NCBI GenBank assembly: GCA_002682825.1
Contig: NOKP01000008.1
Location: 1,289,595 to 1,353,594 of the forward strand
Reading direction: 5' to 3'
DNA: 64,000 bases
Source of the DNA: Neonectria sp. B-13
Lineage: Eukaryota > Ascomycota > Sordariomycetes > Hypocreales > Nectriaceae
Shown here: positions 31,674-43,565 of the stretch, one piece after another
Position numbering within the stretch: position 1 is the first letter of the stretch
How the letters are laid out: each line of letters begins with the position of its first letter
Translations under genes and position numbers: made by a program
The notes under the pieces: model-generated
What the model was told of the DNA's origin: nothing
What the model saw: only the letters and a program-made list of their open reading frames with translations
Database searches by the model: none

Positions 31674-34278
31674 GATGACTGACTGAAACGGGAGCTAGGA
31701 GGCGTCAAGGGGAGCCGAGGACTGACGATGCGAAGGGGGAGCAATCACCTAGTTATTGCATCTGAAAGGAAAGCAGGGCCAATGCCAGAGACAACATCTC
31801 GGGCGACATCAACCCGAGGCTCGGGCACTCTCTCGGTCAATTTAACCGTAGCAAAGCCCGTCACAGGGAATCAAGGACGTTAGAGGTTTGACGGCAGGTG
31901 CTTGGGTTACACGCGAGGGCGGATCCGCAACATACGAAACCCCATGGGGAAATAGAGCGTCATGGTGAGTCTCCACATCTCCAGTCGCCGGACGAGATGC
32001 GACTCGTTGGAGAAACCTGGGGGAAGCGGAGCAGAGGGTGGCGGGGCCGCGGGGGAAGAAACGTTTCGGGAGAGAATGATTGGCGAGATGGCTTCGGGCG
32101 GTTGTTGATTCGAGGTAATGATGCCCCGAGATGGTTGTCGGTTTGGCTTTGTTGGATGCGGGGCGGTGGTCGGGAGTCGGTCTTGTGGTGTCATCAGCAG
32201 CTGATGAGGATGAGGATGAGGATGCAGATGCAGATGCAGGTGTTTCTTTGGTGTCTGACTCGAGTCATGTCTGGGGTTGTGTCTAGGATTGTGTCTAGGG
32301 TTGTGTCTAGGATTGTGTATATGGTTGCATGCATTCGTGGTTGTTGGCCGTGAGGATGAAGCATGGAGGTGGGCCGTCTTTGTGGCGATGAGGGTTGTTC
32401 CATGCTCGTCTCCCGATCGGTGGTAAGTTGGGTAACAGGTACTTAGACTAGTCGTAGACTCTGGATCTCCACGCTTTCAAGTTGAAAACACCACATGAAT
32501 GACAAATTCTCTATATCGTTTTCCAGGAACCGAATATTGCGGAGGGTGTTCGTACAATTCCGCCTTCTGTTCCCCGCACGTTCTCCTACATAGCAAGCGG
32601 CCGAGCCAGCATCAACCCGACGCCTCACTCATCATCGCCAGGGGGCCCTCGGGCAGTTAATGCGCCACTACCCTGTTCTGCATCTTGCTTCGTCCAGCCA
32701 GCCAATCCAGTCGGCCGCCCAGGCCTGGGGCTCTGCCATGTTGTCCAGTGGCTGCAGCAGAGGCGCATTTAGCCGGGCGGAGACTCGGCCGGCTGTGTCT
32801 CCCCCGGATATTGGGAACATCCTAGCACGCACAGCAACGTTGCCCAAGGGCCGTTGGAGACGCTAATTCGAGCGTTTCTCCCTAAATACTCTCCCTTCGA
32901 ACTGCTGTGCTCGTCCCCCTTACACTTGATCAGTGCTGAACTCAAATACGTTGTCCATCTTAGTTCCCTTCTTAGGTCTTTAAAACCACAGCATCAACTA
33001 CTATAAGCCTTGTGGGTTCATTTCCTTGAATCCCAGAGTTCCTTGCCCCCAGAAGGGATTGCATGAGGGCAGGCTTAACATGACGATGATTATATGGTTG
33101 AGGGTCTTGGGGTTAGGGGTTGAGAATGATAGAGAGACCTTGGTCTTTGAGGATGCAGTATTAAGGGCTTGGATACAGCACATTCAACGGCCACAGGAAT
33201 ACGGTATCACGAAGACCTTGAAGAGGCAGACTTAACACCTTAATTGCTCGAAAGGGCGGCTTTTCTTGTGCATTTGATGAATGAGAGGATTTGGGCCCAG
33301 TGTGAATAATACACCGCTAGCTCTGCGCTTCCAAGTACAGTGCTCGCGCTGCACCAGACCAGTGTAAATGATTCTGACCTTCACAATTCCACGTTTGCTT
33401 GATCGCTTCTTGTGTGTGTCCCCAGCACTAGTTTTCAACGAGCCGCAGACATGACCTCTGATTATCTGATCTCCTATCTGGTATCTCGAATAATTCTCTG
33501 CTAGTGTTGTAGGAACAGACCAGGGACACAGGTTGCAAAGCATCCGTCTTAATCTCGGCGTTGAGTTTCGAACTAGTTGGAAACTGGGGACGCCAGCATT
33601 CTTTGGCGAACCTTCTGTAAGTGATAAATGAAGTTGGCCGACTTGCTATATCAAGCCGACAGTCAAGAAATCGCTAATCAATTATAAAAGACATAATCTA
33701 CAGTTAATGCTTACATCATCTCGGTCGATCGGTCAATTCCATATGCATCGCGCTCTGCTAGCATGTCGTCGGGTCTCTAGGGTAGTCAAATTGAGAAGAA
33801 TGCTACTGACACATGGGTGGTACATGAAGTGTTGTGTCAGTATCATATGATGATACGAAATTGCGCGAATTCCTCGCAGAAATCAAAAGATCCTCATTAA
33901 CCAACTTCGACCTTTACCTAAGATTTCCCTTGGATGGCTTGTGATTGCAATGTTAAGAGGCGAGCTCGTATGACGTACCGTGCATTGTACAGTGTTGATA
34001 CACAATTCACACGGGTCTCCCTCGCTTGTCGCCGGTCAACGACGGGAGCCGCGGCTTTGAGCCTCAGCCCCGGACAACCAAAGAATTTTCGCAAGCCCTC
34101 GTCTCGCCAGCGCCTGTCGACCAGGACAACTACACTACAAAGGTGCCCTCGATGGGGATTCAAGTGGGTTAAGGACCGAACAAAAAGACCCTCAGGACCC
34201 ATTGAACCCTTTCGACGCAAGCCAAACGGGCCAGGACCTGCCTGATTGCGACCGCCAAACGGGGGCAGTGCCGTCAAA
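31674..34278. other. Intergenic, with short tandem repeats
   Basis: This holds the promoters of the MFS gene (left) and the aminopeptidase (right). The ORF at 31898-32353 runs through simple repeats and is not convincing. No gene is recognised at 32400-34278; the minus ORF 33918-34691 is antisense to the aminopeptidase leader exon. Confidence 0.45.
32203..32322. repeat. Two adjacent short tandem repeats (6-bp and 12-bp)
   Basis: 32203-32239 is about six copies of GATGAG/GATGCA. 32275-32322 is four copies of a 12-mer alternating GGTTGTGTCTAG and GATTGTGTCTAG, the last degenerate. They lie about 530-650 bp upstream of the MFS start. Confidence 0.75.
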
Positions 34279-34589
34279 ATGTCGTCCTCTTCGTCGTGGT
34301 CGCGGTGCCTGATGCGGCAGCTGGAGCGCCAGTGGAGCACCAGTGGCCTGCCAGTTTCCCGATGCGAGGCGAGGCTAGCCCGTGGGGGAGTATTCGTACT
34401 GCCAGCGGTTGCGTTTTCAGCGTCGTCGTCGATGGGCAGTTTCAACAACAGAACAAACAACGGAATCAACAGTATCAGCAGAGGCTTTGCGACAACGGCT
34501 GCTGTGGGAATCAACTCCTCGCCTTCGTCTCTGTCCTGGTCGTTCGCAGAACCCCGGAGGACGAAGCCGGTTGCGATCGGTGCTCGGAG
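34279..34589 (+). CDS. Probable alternative 5' exon encoding a mitochondrial presequence of the aminopeptidase
   Basis: ATG at 34279 has an excellent context (GTCAAAATGTC). The frame to the donor at 34590 (AG|GTACGT) encodes about 103 residues rich in Arg and Ser and poor in acidic residues (WSRCLMRQLERQWSTSG, RCEARLARGGVFVLPAVAFS, SISRGFATTAA), as in mitochondrial targeting presequences. An acceptor at 34945-34946 (GGCCAG) would join in frame to LARNLKM and then the cytosolic start MDDRDVLPD. Yeast Ape2 and several fungal homologues are known to have N-terminally extended forms. The splice is inferred, not seen in transcripts. Confidence 0.4.
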
Positions 34590-34965
34590 GTACGTTTTAG
34601 CGCCGTTCCCGTCTTCCGCCTTCCGTGTGCCGGAGGTGCTACTGTGGGGCAGGCAGCTTGGTCGCAGCTTCTCATTGGGAACTTTTGCCAATGCTGTTGG
34701 ACCGTTGACCCCGCGGTGGGCCCTATTACTCCTCCCTTACCTCAGCTCCCACCCAGCTTCTTATCACGTCACAATCCACCTTCTACTTGTCACTGCTTTC
34801 CATATAACTCCTCTTCTTCATCGTCCGTCTCGTCTGCCTGGAGCTGCGAGACTCTAAAAACACTGCCTCTGACGCTCGACTGACCTCGGGAACTTCATCA
34901 GTCTTCTCCCCCACATTCCCCGCCGCTTCTGCTCCCACCAGGCCAGACTTGCCCGCAACCTCAAG

Positions 34966-37713
34966 ATGGATGACCGTGACGTCCTCCCCGATAATGTCAA
35001 GCCCACTCACTACTTGTTGTCCCTGAAGGACCTCGAGTTCAAGAACTGGACTTACCAGGGTACCGTCACGTATGTACACCTCAAGTCAATCCATCCCCTC
35101 CTCTTGAAACTTACCCCTCCACAGCATCGACGCCGAAATCGTCAAGCCCACCAAGGAAATCGTCATCAATGCTCTCGAACTCAAGCTCTCCCACGCCAAG
35201 GTCACCGTCGACTCCAAGACTCTCGAGTCCTCCACCATCACATACAATGAGAAGGATCAGCGCGCCACCATCGTCTTCGACGAGGAGGTGCCTGTTGCCA
35301 GCAAAGCCGCCATCACCATCACTTTCGAGGGTATCATGAACAATGAGATGTCCGGTTTCTACCGCAGCAAGTACAAGCCCACTGAGACACCTGCCCCCTC
35401 CGTTCCCCGCGACGAGGAGTGGCACTACATGCTCAGCACACAATTCGAGGCTTGCGATGCTCGCCGTGCTTTTCCCTGCTTCGACGAACCCAACCTAAAG
35501 GCCACCTTCGACGTTGAGGTTGAGATCCCCGATGACCAAGTCGCCCTCAGCAACATGCCCGTCAAGGAGACCCGTGCTTCCAAGGATGGGTGGCAAGTCG
35601 TTGCCTTCGAGACCTCTCCCATCATGAGCACCTACCTGCTCGCCTGGGCCATTGGCGACTTTGAGTACATCGAGGCTTTTACCGATCGCAAGTACAACGG
35701 CAAGCAGATCCCCGTTCGTGTCTACACCACTCGCGGCCTCAAGGAGCAGGGTGATTGGGCTCTTCAGCACGCCCCCAAGATCATTGACTTCTTCTCCGAA
35801 ATCTTCGACATTGACTACCCTCTTCCCAAGTCCGATCTCCTTGCTGTCCACGAATTCACTCATGGAGCCATGGAGAACTGGGGTCTAGTCACCTACCGCA
35901 CTACCCAGGTCCTGTACGATGAGAAGTCCTCTGACCCCCGATTCAAGAACTCTGTCGCCTATGTCGTCGCCCACGAGCTGGCTCACCAGTGGTTCGGTAA
36001 CCTCGTCACTATGGACTGGTGGGATGAGCTCTGGCTCAACGAGGGCTTCGCTACTTGGGTCGGCTGGCACGCAGTTGACCACCTCCATCCCGACTGGCAG
36101 GTTTGGTCTCAGTTCGTCAACGAGGGCATGGAGGCCGCCTTCCGCCTTGACGGCATTCGCGCTAGCCACCCCATTCACGTTCCCGTTCGCGATGCTCTCG
36201 AAGTCAACCAGATCTTCGACTCCATCAGCTACCTCAAGGGATGCTCCGCCATCCGCATGCTTGCCAACCACCTCGGCGTCGAGACTTTCCTCAAGGGTGT
36301 CTCCAGCTACCTCAAGGCCCACGCCTACGGAAATGCCAAGACCACCGCTTTGTGGTCCGCCCTCAGCGAGGCCTCGGGCAAGGATATTGACAAGCTTATG
36401 CACCCCTGGATCTCCAAGATTGGCCACCCCGTTGTGACGGTCTCCGAGCAGCCCGGCCAGATTTCCATCAAGCAGTCTCGATTCCTGTCGACCGGCGATG
36501 TGAAGCCCGAGGACGACACCACCACCTGGTGGGTGCCCCTGGGTCTTGAGGGCAAGAAGGGTGAGGCTGGCATTGCCTCCCTATCCCTAACCAGCAAGGA
36601 GGACACCATTCACGGTATCGACGACGATTTCTACAAGCTTAACAGCGGTGCCACCGGCTTCTACCGTGTCAATTACCCCCCTGAGCGACTGGCTAAGCTG
36701 AGCAACCAGCTTGACAAGCTCACCACCGAGGACAAGATCTCCATCATCGGTTCCACTGCCGATCTTGCTTTTGCCGGCAACGGCACTACTCCTGCTCTGC
36801 TTACCTTCCTCCAGGGCTTCGGTAAGGAGACCCACACCCTGGTCTGGCGCCAGGTTCTCGACTCTATTGCCGGAGTCAAGTCCGTTTTTAACGAGGACGA
36901 AGCCCTAAAGAAGGGTCTGGACCAGTTCACGCTCAAGCTCATTGACGAAAAGGTCAAGGAGGTTGGCTGGGAGTTCCCTGAGAACGAGGATTACCTTACT
37001 GCCATTCTCCGAAAGGAGCTTATTGGCAACGCTGTGGCCTGTGGGCACCCTGCGTAAGATTCATACACATTTCCGTTCCAAGAACAATCACTAACTTGAA
37101 CAGTGTCGTTGAGGAGGCTTTTAAGCGATTCAACGCTTGGGTTGAGGACCCCGAGGCCAATGCCATCAACCCCTCGCTGCGTTCCGCCGTCTGGCGCGCC
37201 GCCATGATCAAGGAGCCTGCACGCACTGTTGAGGTACTCAAGAAGGAGTGGGTCAACACCAAGTCCATCGACGGCAAGCTCTTCTGCTTGGGCGTCCTCG
37301 GTACCGTCAAGGATGCCGAGCTCCTGAAGACGGAGATTATCCCCTTCATCTTCAACGAGTCCCCTCCCTCCAACGCCGTCCCCAGTGGCGACATGCACGT
37401 GCTCGGCGCCTCAGTGTCCGCCAACATCATTGGCCGCCCGCTCCAGTGGGAGTTCATGAAGGCCAACTGGGATGCAGTCATCGCCAAGCTCGGCAACCCT
37501 GTCGTTGTCGACCGATACATCAACATCAGTCTGAGCCGCTTCACCGACCTCGCTGTTGTTGACGATATTGACCAGTTCATGAAGGACAAGGACACCAAGG
37601 CCTTCGACCGCACCCTTGGCACTGTCGGCGATAAGATTCGCGGCCGGGCCGCCTATCGCACCCGTGACTCTGCGGCCCTCAAGGAGTGGCTGGGCACCCA
37701 CGGATACTTGTGA
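34966..37713 (+). CDS. ape2: M1-family zinc aminopeptidase (APE2/AAP1-like, 880 aa, three exons)
   Basis: Exons are 34966-35069, 35125-37053 and 37104-37713, with introns of 55 and 50 nt. The enzyme removes N-terminal residues from peptides. The exopeptidase motif GAMEN lies at 282-286, and the zinc site HELAH (318-322) with the third ligand Glu in WLNEGFATW (about 341) fits HExxH-x18-E exactly. An N-terminal beta domain (LPDNVKPTHYLLSLKDLEF) and a C-terminal ERAP1-like helical domain follow the family plan. Yeast Ape2 is 861 aa in its short form. The ATG at 34966 (CTCAAGATGG) gives the cytosolic form; an upstream exon may add a mitochondrial leader. Codon use is strongly C-ending, suggesting high expression. 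Confidence 0.95.
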
Positions 37714-37985
37714 CTGTGTAAATTATAGAGCTTGAAGGTGTTGCCAAAGCGAAAGCTTGGTGGGCTGTGGTGGTAAGATAATTTATCCATCAAGGTGGAT
37801 ATCGAATGTAGTAACAATAAGAAAGAATATGTGGAAATCGACTTAAGTTAAGGGATAGCCCGTGATGCTACATGCCCCATATCACAATAGCTAATTAAGC
37901 CCCTACTCTTCTTGAATCAAATCCAAGAATCAAGCTATGTACAGTCCGGCATGGTCGCGCCTTTTCATCAACACACACATGTTGC

Positions 37986-39716
37986 CTATATGTGTAAAAT
38001 ATCCACATTATTCGCAATCCAACTATACGAGGTCGTTCTGAAATCATCATCCAAGATGTCGTTTCCATTGGCCGACTTGAACCACATGAGCTCCTTGCTG
38101 TCCTTCCACTCCGGCCAAGTGGCGTACTTGGTGACGCCTTCGTTAGGATCGAGGTTGTACAGGAAGTTGAAGTAGTAGGTGCGGATGCTGCGCATGGCGT
38201 TGTTGGGCACGAGGCCGAAGATGACCTGGAGGATATCGGAGCCGTGCAGGGTGCCCAGGAGCGGGGTGCCGTAGTCGTAGCTGGCCAGGTAGGACCACGA
38301 GGGCACGTCGGGGTTCACGTCGGCGGCGTTCTGGAGGAACAGGCGCCGGGTGAGGGTGAATACGAGGTCGCCAAAGATGGCGGCGCGGCGCTTGAAGCCC
38401 GGGTAGATTTCGTTGAAGATGCCGGTGCGGAAGGGGCTGCCGGCGCTGAGGGCCGTGGGATAGGTGTTGACGAACGTGGTGAGTTCGGCTGTTGTGGCGT
38501 CGTCAAAGAAGTACTCCTGGAGGTAGCTGACGAGGCGACTGGTGGTGGTCAAGTCCGGCTGGAAAAGCGCGAACAACGTCCCTTCATCTTCTTGGTCGCC
38601 GTTAATCATGGGAACCGCGTGGTACTGGCCAGTCTTTATGAGAACCTCTGGGCTATCAGGAAGCACCTTGCCGTCTGGTCGAGGCAGGTAGGACAGGGCT
38701 AGTGCATTATAAGATAGGATTCCTGGAACGGAGTTGGCGGCCTCGAGGAAGTCCTCATAGTCTAGATCACGGAGACACTCGAGCGTGTCGGAGGCAGCAG
38801 AGCAACCGGCGTTCTTGACGACAGTGTCGTAAATCTCCTGACCTTTGGGGCCATCCACAGGGCCTGCAGGAACGACGCTTCCCGAGTTCATGATGGCACC
38901 CCGGAACAGTGGTTTTCCGTTGTAATCGGCATCACCACCGTAGAGAACCATCTGGTCGACAACAGAGATGGCACCAGCAGATTCGCCCCAGATGGTGACC
39001 TTGTCCGGATCACCACCAAAGGACTCAATGTTGTCGGCAACCCACTCGAGTCCCATACGCTGGTCCAAGAGCCCCAGGTTCGCGCTGCCGTCTGCGAGGA
39101 TCTCGGCACCAGGCATGAAACCGAAACCGGCAACACGGTAGTTGACAGCCACGAAGACGAAGGGCTGGTCCTGATCAATGCCGGTACCGAGCAAGCTGCT
39201 GCCATCGTACATGGAGACACTCCCTAGCTCGAAGCCACCACCAAAGATCCAAAAGAGCACTGGCAAGTCATCGCCTGCCTTGGTGCCTGCAGGCCGCTGG
39301 ACGGTAATGGTCAGGCAATCCTCCTGTCCGGTGACTACCTGGAGCAACGGGATACTCAAAAAGTCGGCTAGAAACTCAGTGATGATGTCCCCAGCTCCTG
39401 TTGAGATGAACATCTGAGGGCAAGAAGGACCAATAAGGTCTGTGGCATCAAAGGTGCCAAGGCTTTTAGAAAGCTTCTTGGGCGGTTTGAGACGTAGAGA
39501 GCCCGTGGGAGGGTCGGCGAAGGGGATGCCCCTGAATGACTCGACACCAAGGAGACTGGAGCCGACGACGGTACCGGAGGGCACAGAAACGGTGACTTTG
39601 GCGGCACGCTCCTGAATAGTCCCGTCGGCTTCAGGGTCAGCAACGGGGACTGCAGCCGGGGCGGCAAGAACCCGAGCGACAAGGCTTAGACCGAAGAAGA
39701 GACCGTGAGACTTCAT
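37986..39716 (-). CDS. Secreted carboxylesterase/lipase, type B family (576 aa)
   Basis: Single exon. The open frame extends to 39803, but the ATG at 39716 begins a clear signal peptide (MKSHGLFFGLSLVARVLAAP) and is taken as the start. The alpha/beta hydrolase family features are present: EDCLTITVQRP, the oxyanion loop WIFGGGFELG (about 156-165), the nucleophile elbow GESAGA with Ser246, an acidic residue in the QEDEGTLFAL region and the catalytic His in GTLHGSDIL. It resembles Candida/Geotrichum-type lipases and cholinesterase-like esterases; substrate preference cannot be read from sequence. It probably acts outside the cell on lipids or other esters. The 3' end is convergent with the aminopeptidase, 272 bp away. 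Confidence 0.9.
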   Translation of the reverse strand: MKSHGLFFGLSLVARVLAAPAAVPVADPEADGTIQERAAKVTVSVPSGTVVGSSLLGVESFRGIPFADPPTGSLRLKPPKKLSKSLGTFDATDLIGPSCPQMFISTGAGDIITEFLADFLSIPLLQVVTGQEDCLTITVQRPAGTKAGDDLPVLFWIFGGGFELGSVSMYDGSSLLGTGIDQDQPFVFVAVNYRVAGFGFMPGAEILADGSANLGLLDQRMGLEWVADNIESFGGDPDKVTIWGESAGAISVVDQMVLYGGDADYNGKPLFRGAIMNSGSVVPAGPVDGPKGQEIYDTVVKNAGCSAASDTLECLRDLDYEDFLEAANSVPGILSYNALALSYLPRPDGKVLPDSPEVLIKTGQYHAVPMINGDQEDEGTLFALFQPDLTTTSRLVSYLQEYFFDDATTAELTTFVNTYPTALSAGSPFRTGIFNEIYPGFKRRAAIFGDLVFTLTRRLFLQNAADVNPDVPSWSYLASYDYGTPLLGTLHGSDILQVIFGLVPNNAMRSIRTYYFNFLYNLDPNEGVTKYATWPEWKDSKELMWFKSANGNDILDDDFRTTSYSWIANNVDILHI

Positions 39717-42153
39717 CTTGAAGGTGAGGAGAAGCAGTCCTAAGACGGACTCAAGGTAGATAGAAGAGAGGGAAGTGACGAGTTGACAATTAAGTAACAC
39801 CACGACCGAGTCACCGTGTAAGTGAGGGGCAGTTCAACTGCTGAGAGGGGAGATGGGCGGCAGAGAGAGCGATGAGACTGTTGACGATACATTCCGAAGG
39901 GTTTCTTGGGAAGGGAAACGGGCCCAATTTGAATACCTTGTTTTCATGACCTGGTCGTAGTCTCCATCACCGCATCGTCGTATAACTCAGGCCGTTATCA
40001 CAAGAGTTCCCCTCAACCCAAGCACTTCCCCGCGTTATCTCAATCCCAATAAGTCCACCGCCATGGCTCTTCGGACAGTTCCCGTAGGATCCGGAGGGTC
40101 GAAATGGGAAACCACGACCGTGGCCGCGTTCAGTCAGCAGAGGCAGAAGACGCCTCAGTCGGGGCATGGAGCCCCAAACAAGTCCCAAGCCCGACAGTGG
40201 CCCCCGGGCCCGCGGCGGGGCTTCCCCACGGGGTCAAACAGCTTCAACGGCGGGGCCGGAAGAAGGCTGAAGCACATGTTAAGACGGATGCTGAGGCTGG
40301 CATTTGCTGGAGCGTGGGCGGTTGGAGGAGGGGGAGTTTGGCTTTGGCCTCGGCAGCGGTGGAGAGAGATGCTAGGGCGTGGTGCGAGAGAGAGCGACAG
40401 AGCGCGAGAGAGCGCACATCATGGCCGCTTTGGGAGTTGCTGACGATGCTCGTGGAGGGAGGGCGGGCGGCGTCACTCGTCGAGGCATGGTGGAGGGCGC
40501 GACGATCAGCTGGACGAAGCTTGAAGGAAGAGAAGAGAGATGGTGTGTGTGGGCGGGTGAGTGGAAGTGGGTGAGTGGGTTTTTGGAGGAAAAGCATCCA
40601 TGCCAACATCTATCCTATCCAGAGGGCTGAGTAAGGTAGTAATGCACCTGGCCCTTGCCTCGCGCCTTCCCTCTAGATTGTCATTTGTGGAGGTGAGTTG
40701 CCAACGCGCTTGCGCTTGCCATGTTCGGCATACACAACAGGCGGGCCAGGGCGCAGGGTGGTTCCTTCCCCAACCCACTCCACGCAGTCCACGGTGCCAC
40801 GGACCACCGAAGAAATCCGGGGTAAAGACAGTCCTACTAGTTAAAGTCAAGGACGGAAACATTGGAAATTGCGGTGAAGACGATTTCGACAACGGCACGC
40901 TCAAGAAGGAAATCTGCGTGGAAGATGTAGTACATTTTTATAGAGGCCGGTTCTCATTGGGACGCATAACCCCAGAGACAATGACGTTTCCCCCGCGTGC
41001 TGACGGGTATGCCCATCTGCATGCCATGCAGGTCAAAAGTCCACGAGGGAAACGAATCCCGTACCAAGATCAAGCAAGAAACATAGACCTACATAGTGCA
41101 TTCGTCCCGACCCGAGCGGCACTTCTCACAGACATGCTCAAAGGTGGATGTCAGCCCATCTTGATCTTACTTTGGACTAACTGAGCAATACTCGCGACTC
41201 TTCGTGCTTCCTCATCCTATAATGGAACCCCGCGCTAACTACCGGATCCCCTCCTCCCGTCTAGACTCTTTCGGCAGTTTCTTCGTCTGAGCCTTACGCT
41301 GCTTGCCCTGGCGCCAACTCTATGCTCTCTTTTGTGTTTCTATGTCCCTCTAAATCCCGTCCCACCACCATCACCGTTTACCACCCACCCTCAGCCTCCC
41401 AACAAGGCAACGTCTTCGCTGCCCACGAGACGCACCCGCTGTCCATCGTACGAACCACTTGCCTTCACCTCCGCACTTCACGAGGAAAAGCCTGCATCCT
41501 TTTGCATTCCGAGGCTCATCTACTCGTGTCTTCCAGGAACACACACGTGGGAGTCTCCATCCTTCCGTACAAGTGGATAAGGCGAGTCGCCGAGGGTCGG
41601 CGATAATGCACTAGGAAATGTCGGGATTCACGGAAAGGCTGAGAACCTGGTGGGATGATCGAGCGGGGTGAGATGGGTTTCTGTGGGTATGGGGTCAAGA
41701 CAGATCCCGCCAACCCACAATCTTGGGTGCTCGGGACCAGGCCTTGGTCGTATTCGGATATCTTCCCGTGGACAACTCCGACAACAGGGCCGTTGTGTCT
41801 AAGTGTCCGAGGCTTAACGAGTCATCTCTGTTCATCATCCGTCGTATGTGTAGCCGACAAAAACGCATCCTTCCACAAATCGAATCGAAAACCAGCCATG
41901 TACGCGCTCTATCACATTCCCGTCCCATATATTGTATTCGTATGCCCATGTCCCATGTCGCTGACTTCATGCCGTCTACCAAGAGTCTCCGTCGCGCCGT
42001 GCCGTGCCGTCCTTGATGTGTGCCTGCGGGGCCCTAGTCTTGATGCGAACCATAGTATCCGTCTCGAAGCAAAATCATACCCTCTCATAAGGAGCCCAAG
42101 CCATGCGCAAGTGCTGTGAGCCAAATAGTATCGTCACCACTAGTATCGAATTC
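39717..42153. other. Intergenic, no gene recognised
   Basis: 39717-40000 is the esterase promoter. 40370-40560 is purine-rich (GAGAG-type). The ORFs at 40561-41184 (TTG start) and 41322-41606 have no motif, signal peptide or family resemblance. 41240-41420 is pyrimidine-rich like a leader, but no convincing gene follows. Confidence 0.45.
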
Positions 42154-43509
42154 TTACATCACCACCCCCACCGGAGACCCTTCAGTCAAGCAGCGCTTCT
42201 TTGCGCTCAGGGAAGGCTCGTCGCCAGAGTCCTCGTCAAAACTGCTGTTAAGAACCTCTGACAAGACCTCGCGCTTCCGCTTGCCGCCATCCGGCTTCTC
42301 GGGGTCCTTCTCCCATGTCTCAATCTCCTCATGGTCGAACTGCCCAACAACTTCGTGTCCTAATGCCTTGCCGAGTCGTTCTCGGAGGCCCAGGATCGGC
42401 CAGATGGGCACTCGTGTGTACTCGATCTTGATACCAGAAAGCTCCTTGTCATCGTTTTTTTGTGGTGCCTTGAACGGGTCGTGGAACTTCTGCAAAAACT
42501 CCCTCGTCACATACGCCGTGTAAACAATGAAGTCCGAGGTATCCGTGTCGTGTGTCAAGATTCTCAATGTGACATCCTGGAAGTTGGGACTTGGTGGAAT
42601 ATCCCTTTTGGGCGTCATCGGCGAGTCTCTCCGCGATGAAGGTGCTGGCGTAGGGTAGAAGTGCTTCTGTGCCATCGCTAGAAAGATGCCCACGAAGTGT
42701 GCGTCATGATCCGAGTTTGAGGGAACCAACAGCCTCGCTCTGAGCTGTTGCAGGCGATACACGGGCTCATTCCAACTCCTTCCCGGGCCTGGCGCAATGC
42801 GGAAGAGGTTTCTTCGGATGTTGGCAAGTTGGCTCTTTCCAATGTAGCACACCATCGGTAGACTGGCTGGGCTTTGTGATGGGGTACTGGGATGTGAGGG
42901 CGCGTTGAAGGAATCAGCTGGCCGCGTCGAGACTGAGCGAAAAGAAGAGTATGTCGACTTGGACTCGTCCGAGGGAAAGTTCCACATGATCTGCGCGCGA
43001 ACTGCATCTCGATAGACGCGCCCACCAAAGTACAGATGCAGCTCGGGGAGGTACTGGGGCCTGTTGAAGGGCTGTGGCCACAACGTCATGAGGACCGTCT
43101 TGACAGCGTTGGAGCAGAGGATGGGGTGCATCGCGTCGGGCAAGAGGATCTGGGTGAGGGAGTCGCTGAGGGTCATGATGGTGTGCGACGGTCGCAAATG
43201 ACCCTTCGAAGGCGGCGAGCCGGGCAGCGCGACCGGCTTCGGGCTATCGCATGGGGGTAGTTCTTCCCATCGCGCCCCGAGGAGTTGGGCGTGCAAGTCG
43301 GTCCAGCAGATAGGGCGCACAAAGAGCGAGGTGCCAGCATGTTCATAAAACAGGTCGTAGAGCGAGTCCTTGGCCGGTCGATGAATGCGATGTCGTGGCC
43401 GCTGCTTGGGGGACGCGACGGGGGCCTGAGTTGTTGTTGGTGTTGAGTCGGAGGATGAGTTGGGAGGCGAGCCGCTGCCGCTGCCAAAGGACGAGCGGAA
43501 GGTAGCCAT
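42154..43509 (-). CDS. Conserved-looking hypothetical protein (451 aa)
   Basis: Single exon from the ATG at 43509 (MATFRSSFGSGSGSPP); the frame stays open upstream to 43629 without a better start. The N-terminal 40 residues are Ser/Thr/Pro-rich and probably disordered. A compact region follows (DSLYDLFYEHAGTSLFVRP, LHAQLLGARWEEL, QILLPDAMHPILCSNAVKTV, LPELHLYFGGRVYRDAVRA), then a Ser/Pro linker and a second region (VCYIGKSQLANIRRNLFRI, TSDFIVYTAYVTREFLQKF, GIKIEYTRVPIWPILGLRE). The C terminus has KRKRE, a possible nuclear signal, and acidic residues. I do not recognise the family. The globular segments look well conserved rather than random, so the gene is likely real. Confidence 0.7.
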   Translation of the reverse strand: MATFRSSFGSGSGSPPNSSSDSTPTTTQAPVASPKQRPRHRIHRPAKDSLYDLFYEHAGTSLFVRPICWTDLHAQLLGARWEELPPCDSPKPVALPGSPPSKGHLRPSHTIMTLSDSLTQILLPDAMHPILCSNAVKTVLMTLWPQPFNRPQYLPELHLYFGGRVYRDAVRAQIMWNFPSDESKSTYSSFRSVSTRPADSFNAPSHPSTPSQSPASLPMVCYIGKSQLANIRRNLFRIAPGPGRSWNEPVYRLQQLRARLLVPSNSDHDAHFVGIFLAMAQKHFYPTPAPSSRRDSPMTPKRDIPPSPNFQDVTLRILTHDTDTSDFIVYTAYVTREFLQKFHDPFKAPQKNDDKELSGIKIEYTRVPIWPILGLRERLGKALGHEVVGQFDHEEIETWEKDPEKPDGGKRKREVLSEVLNSSFDEDSGDEPSLSAKKRCLTEGSPVGVVM

Positions 43510-43565
43510 TTCTACCAAGCCGCGCAGCTGACTGACGAAGCTGCCGTTACCAAAGAGTCTGGTTG

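Noticed and set aside
33918..34691. 257-codon minus-strand ORF upstream of the aminopeptidase
   Set aside because: It is antisense to the Arg/Ser-rich leader exon, which has a better start context, splice donor and family logic.
40561..41184. 207-codon plus ORF between esterase and the 451-aa gene
   Set aside because: It begins at TTG, shows no domain, signal peptide or intron pattern, and overlaps low-complexity sequence.
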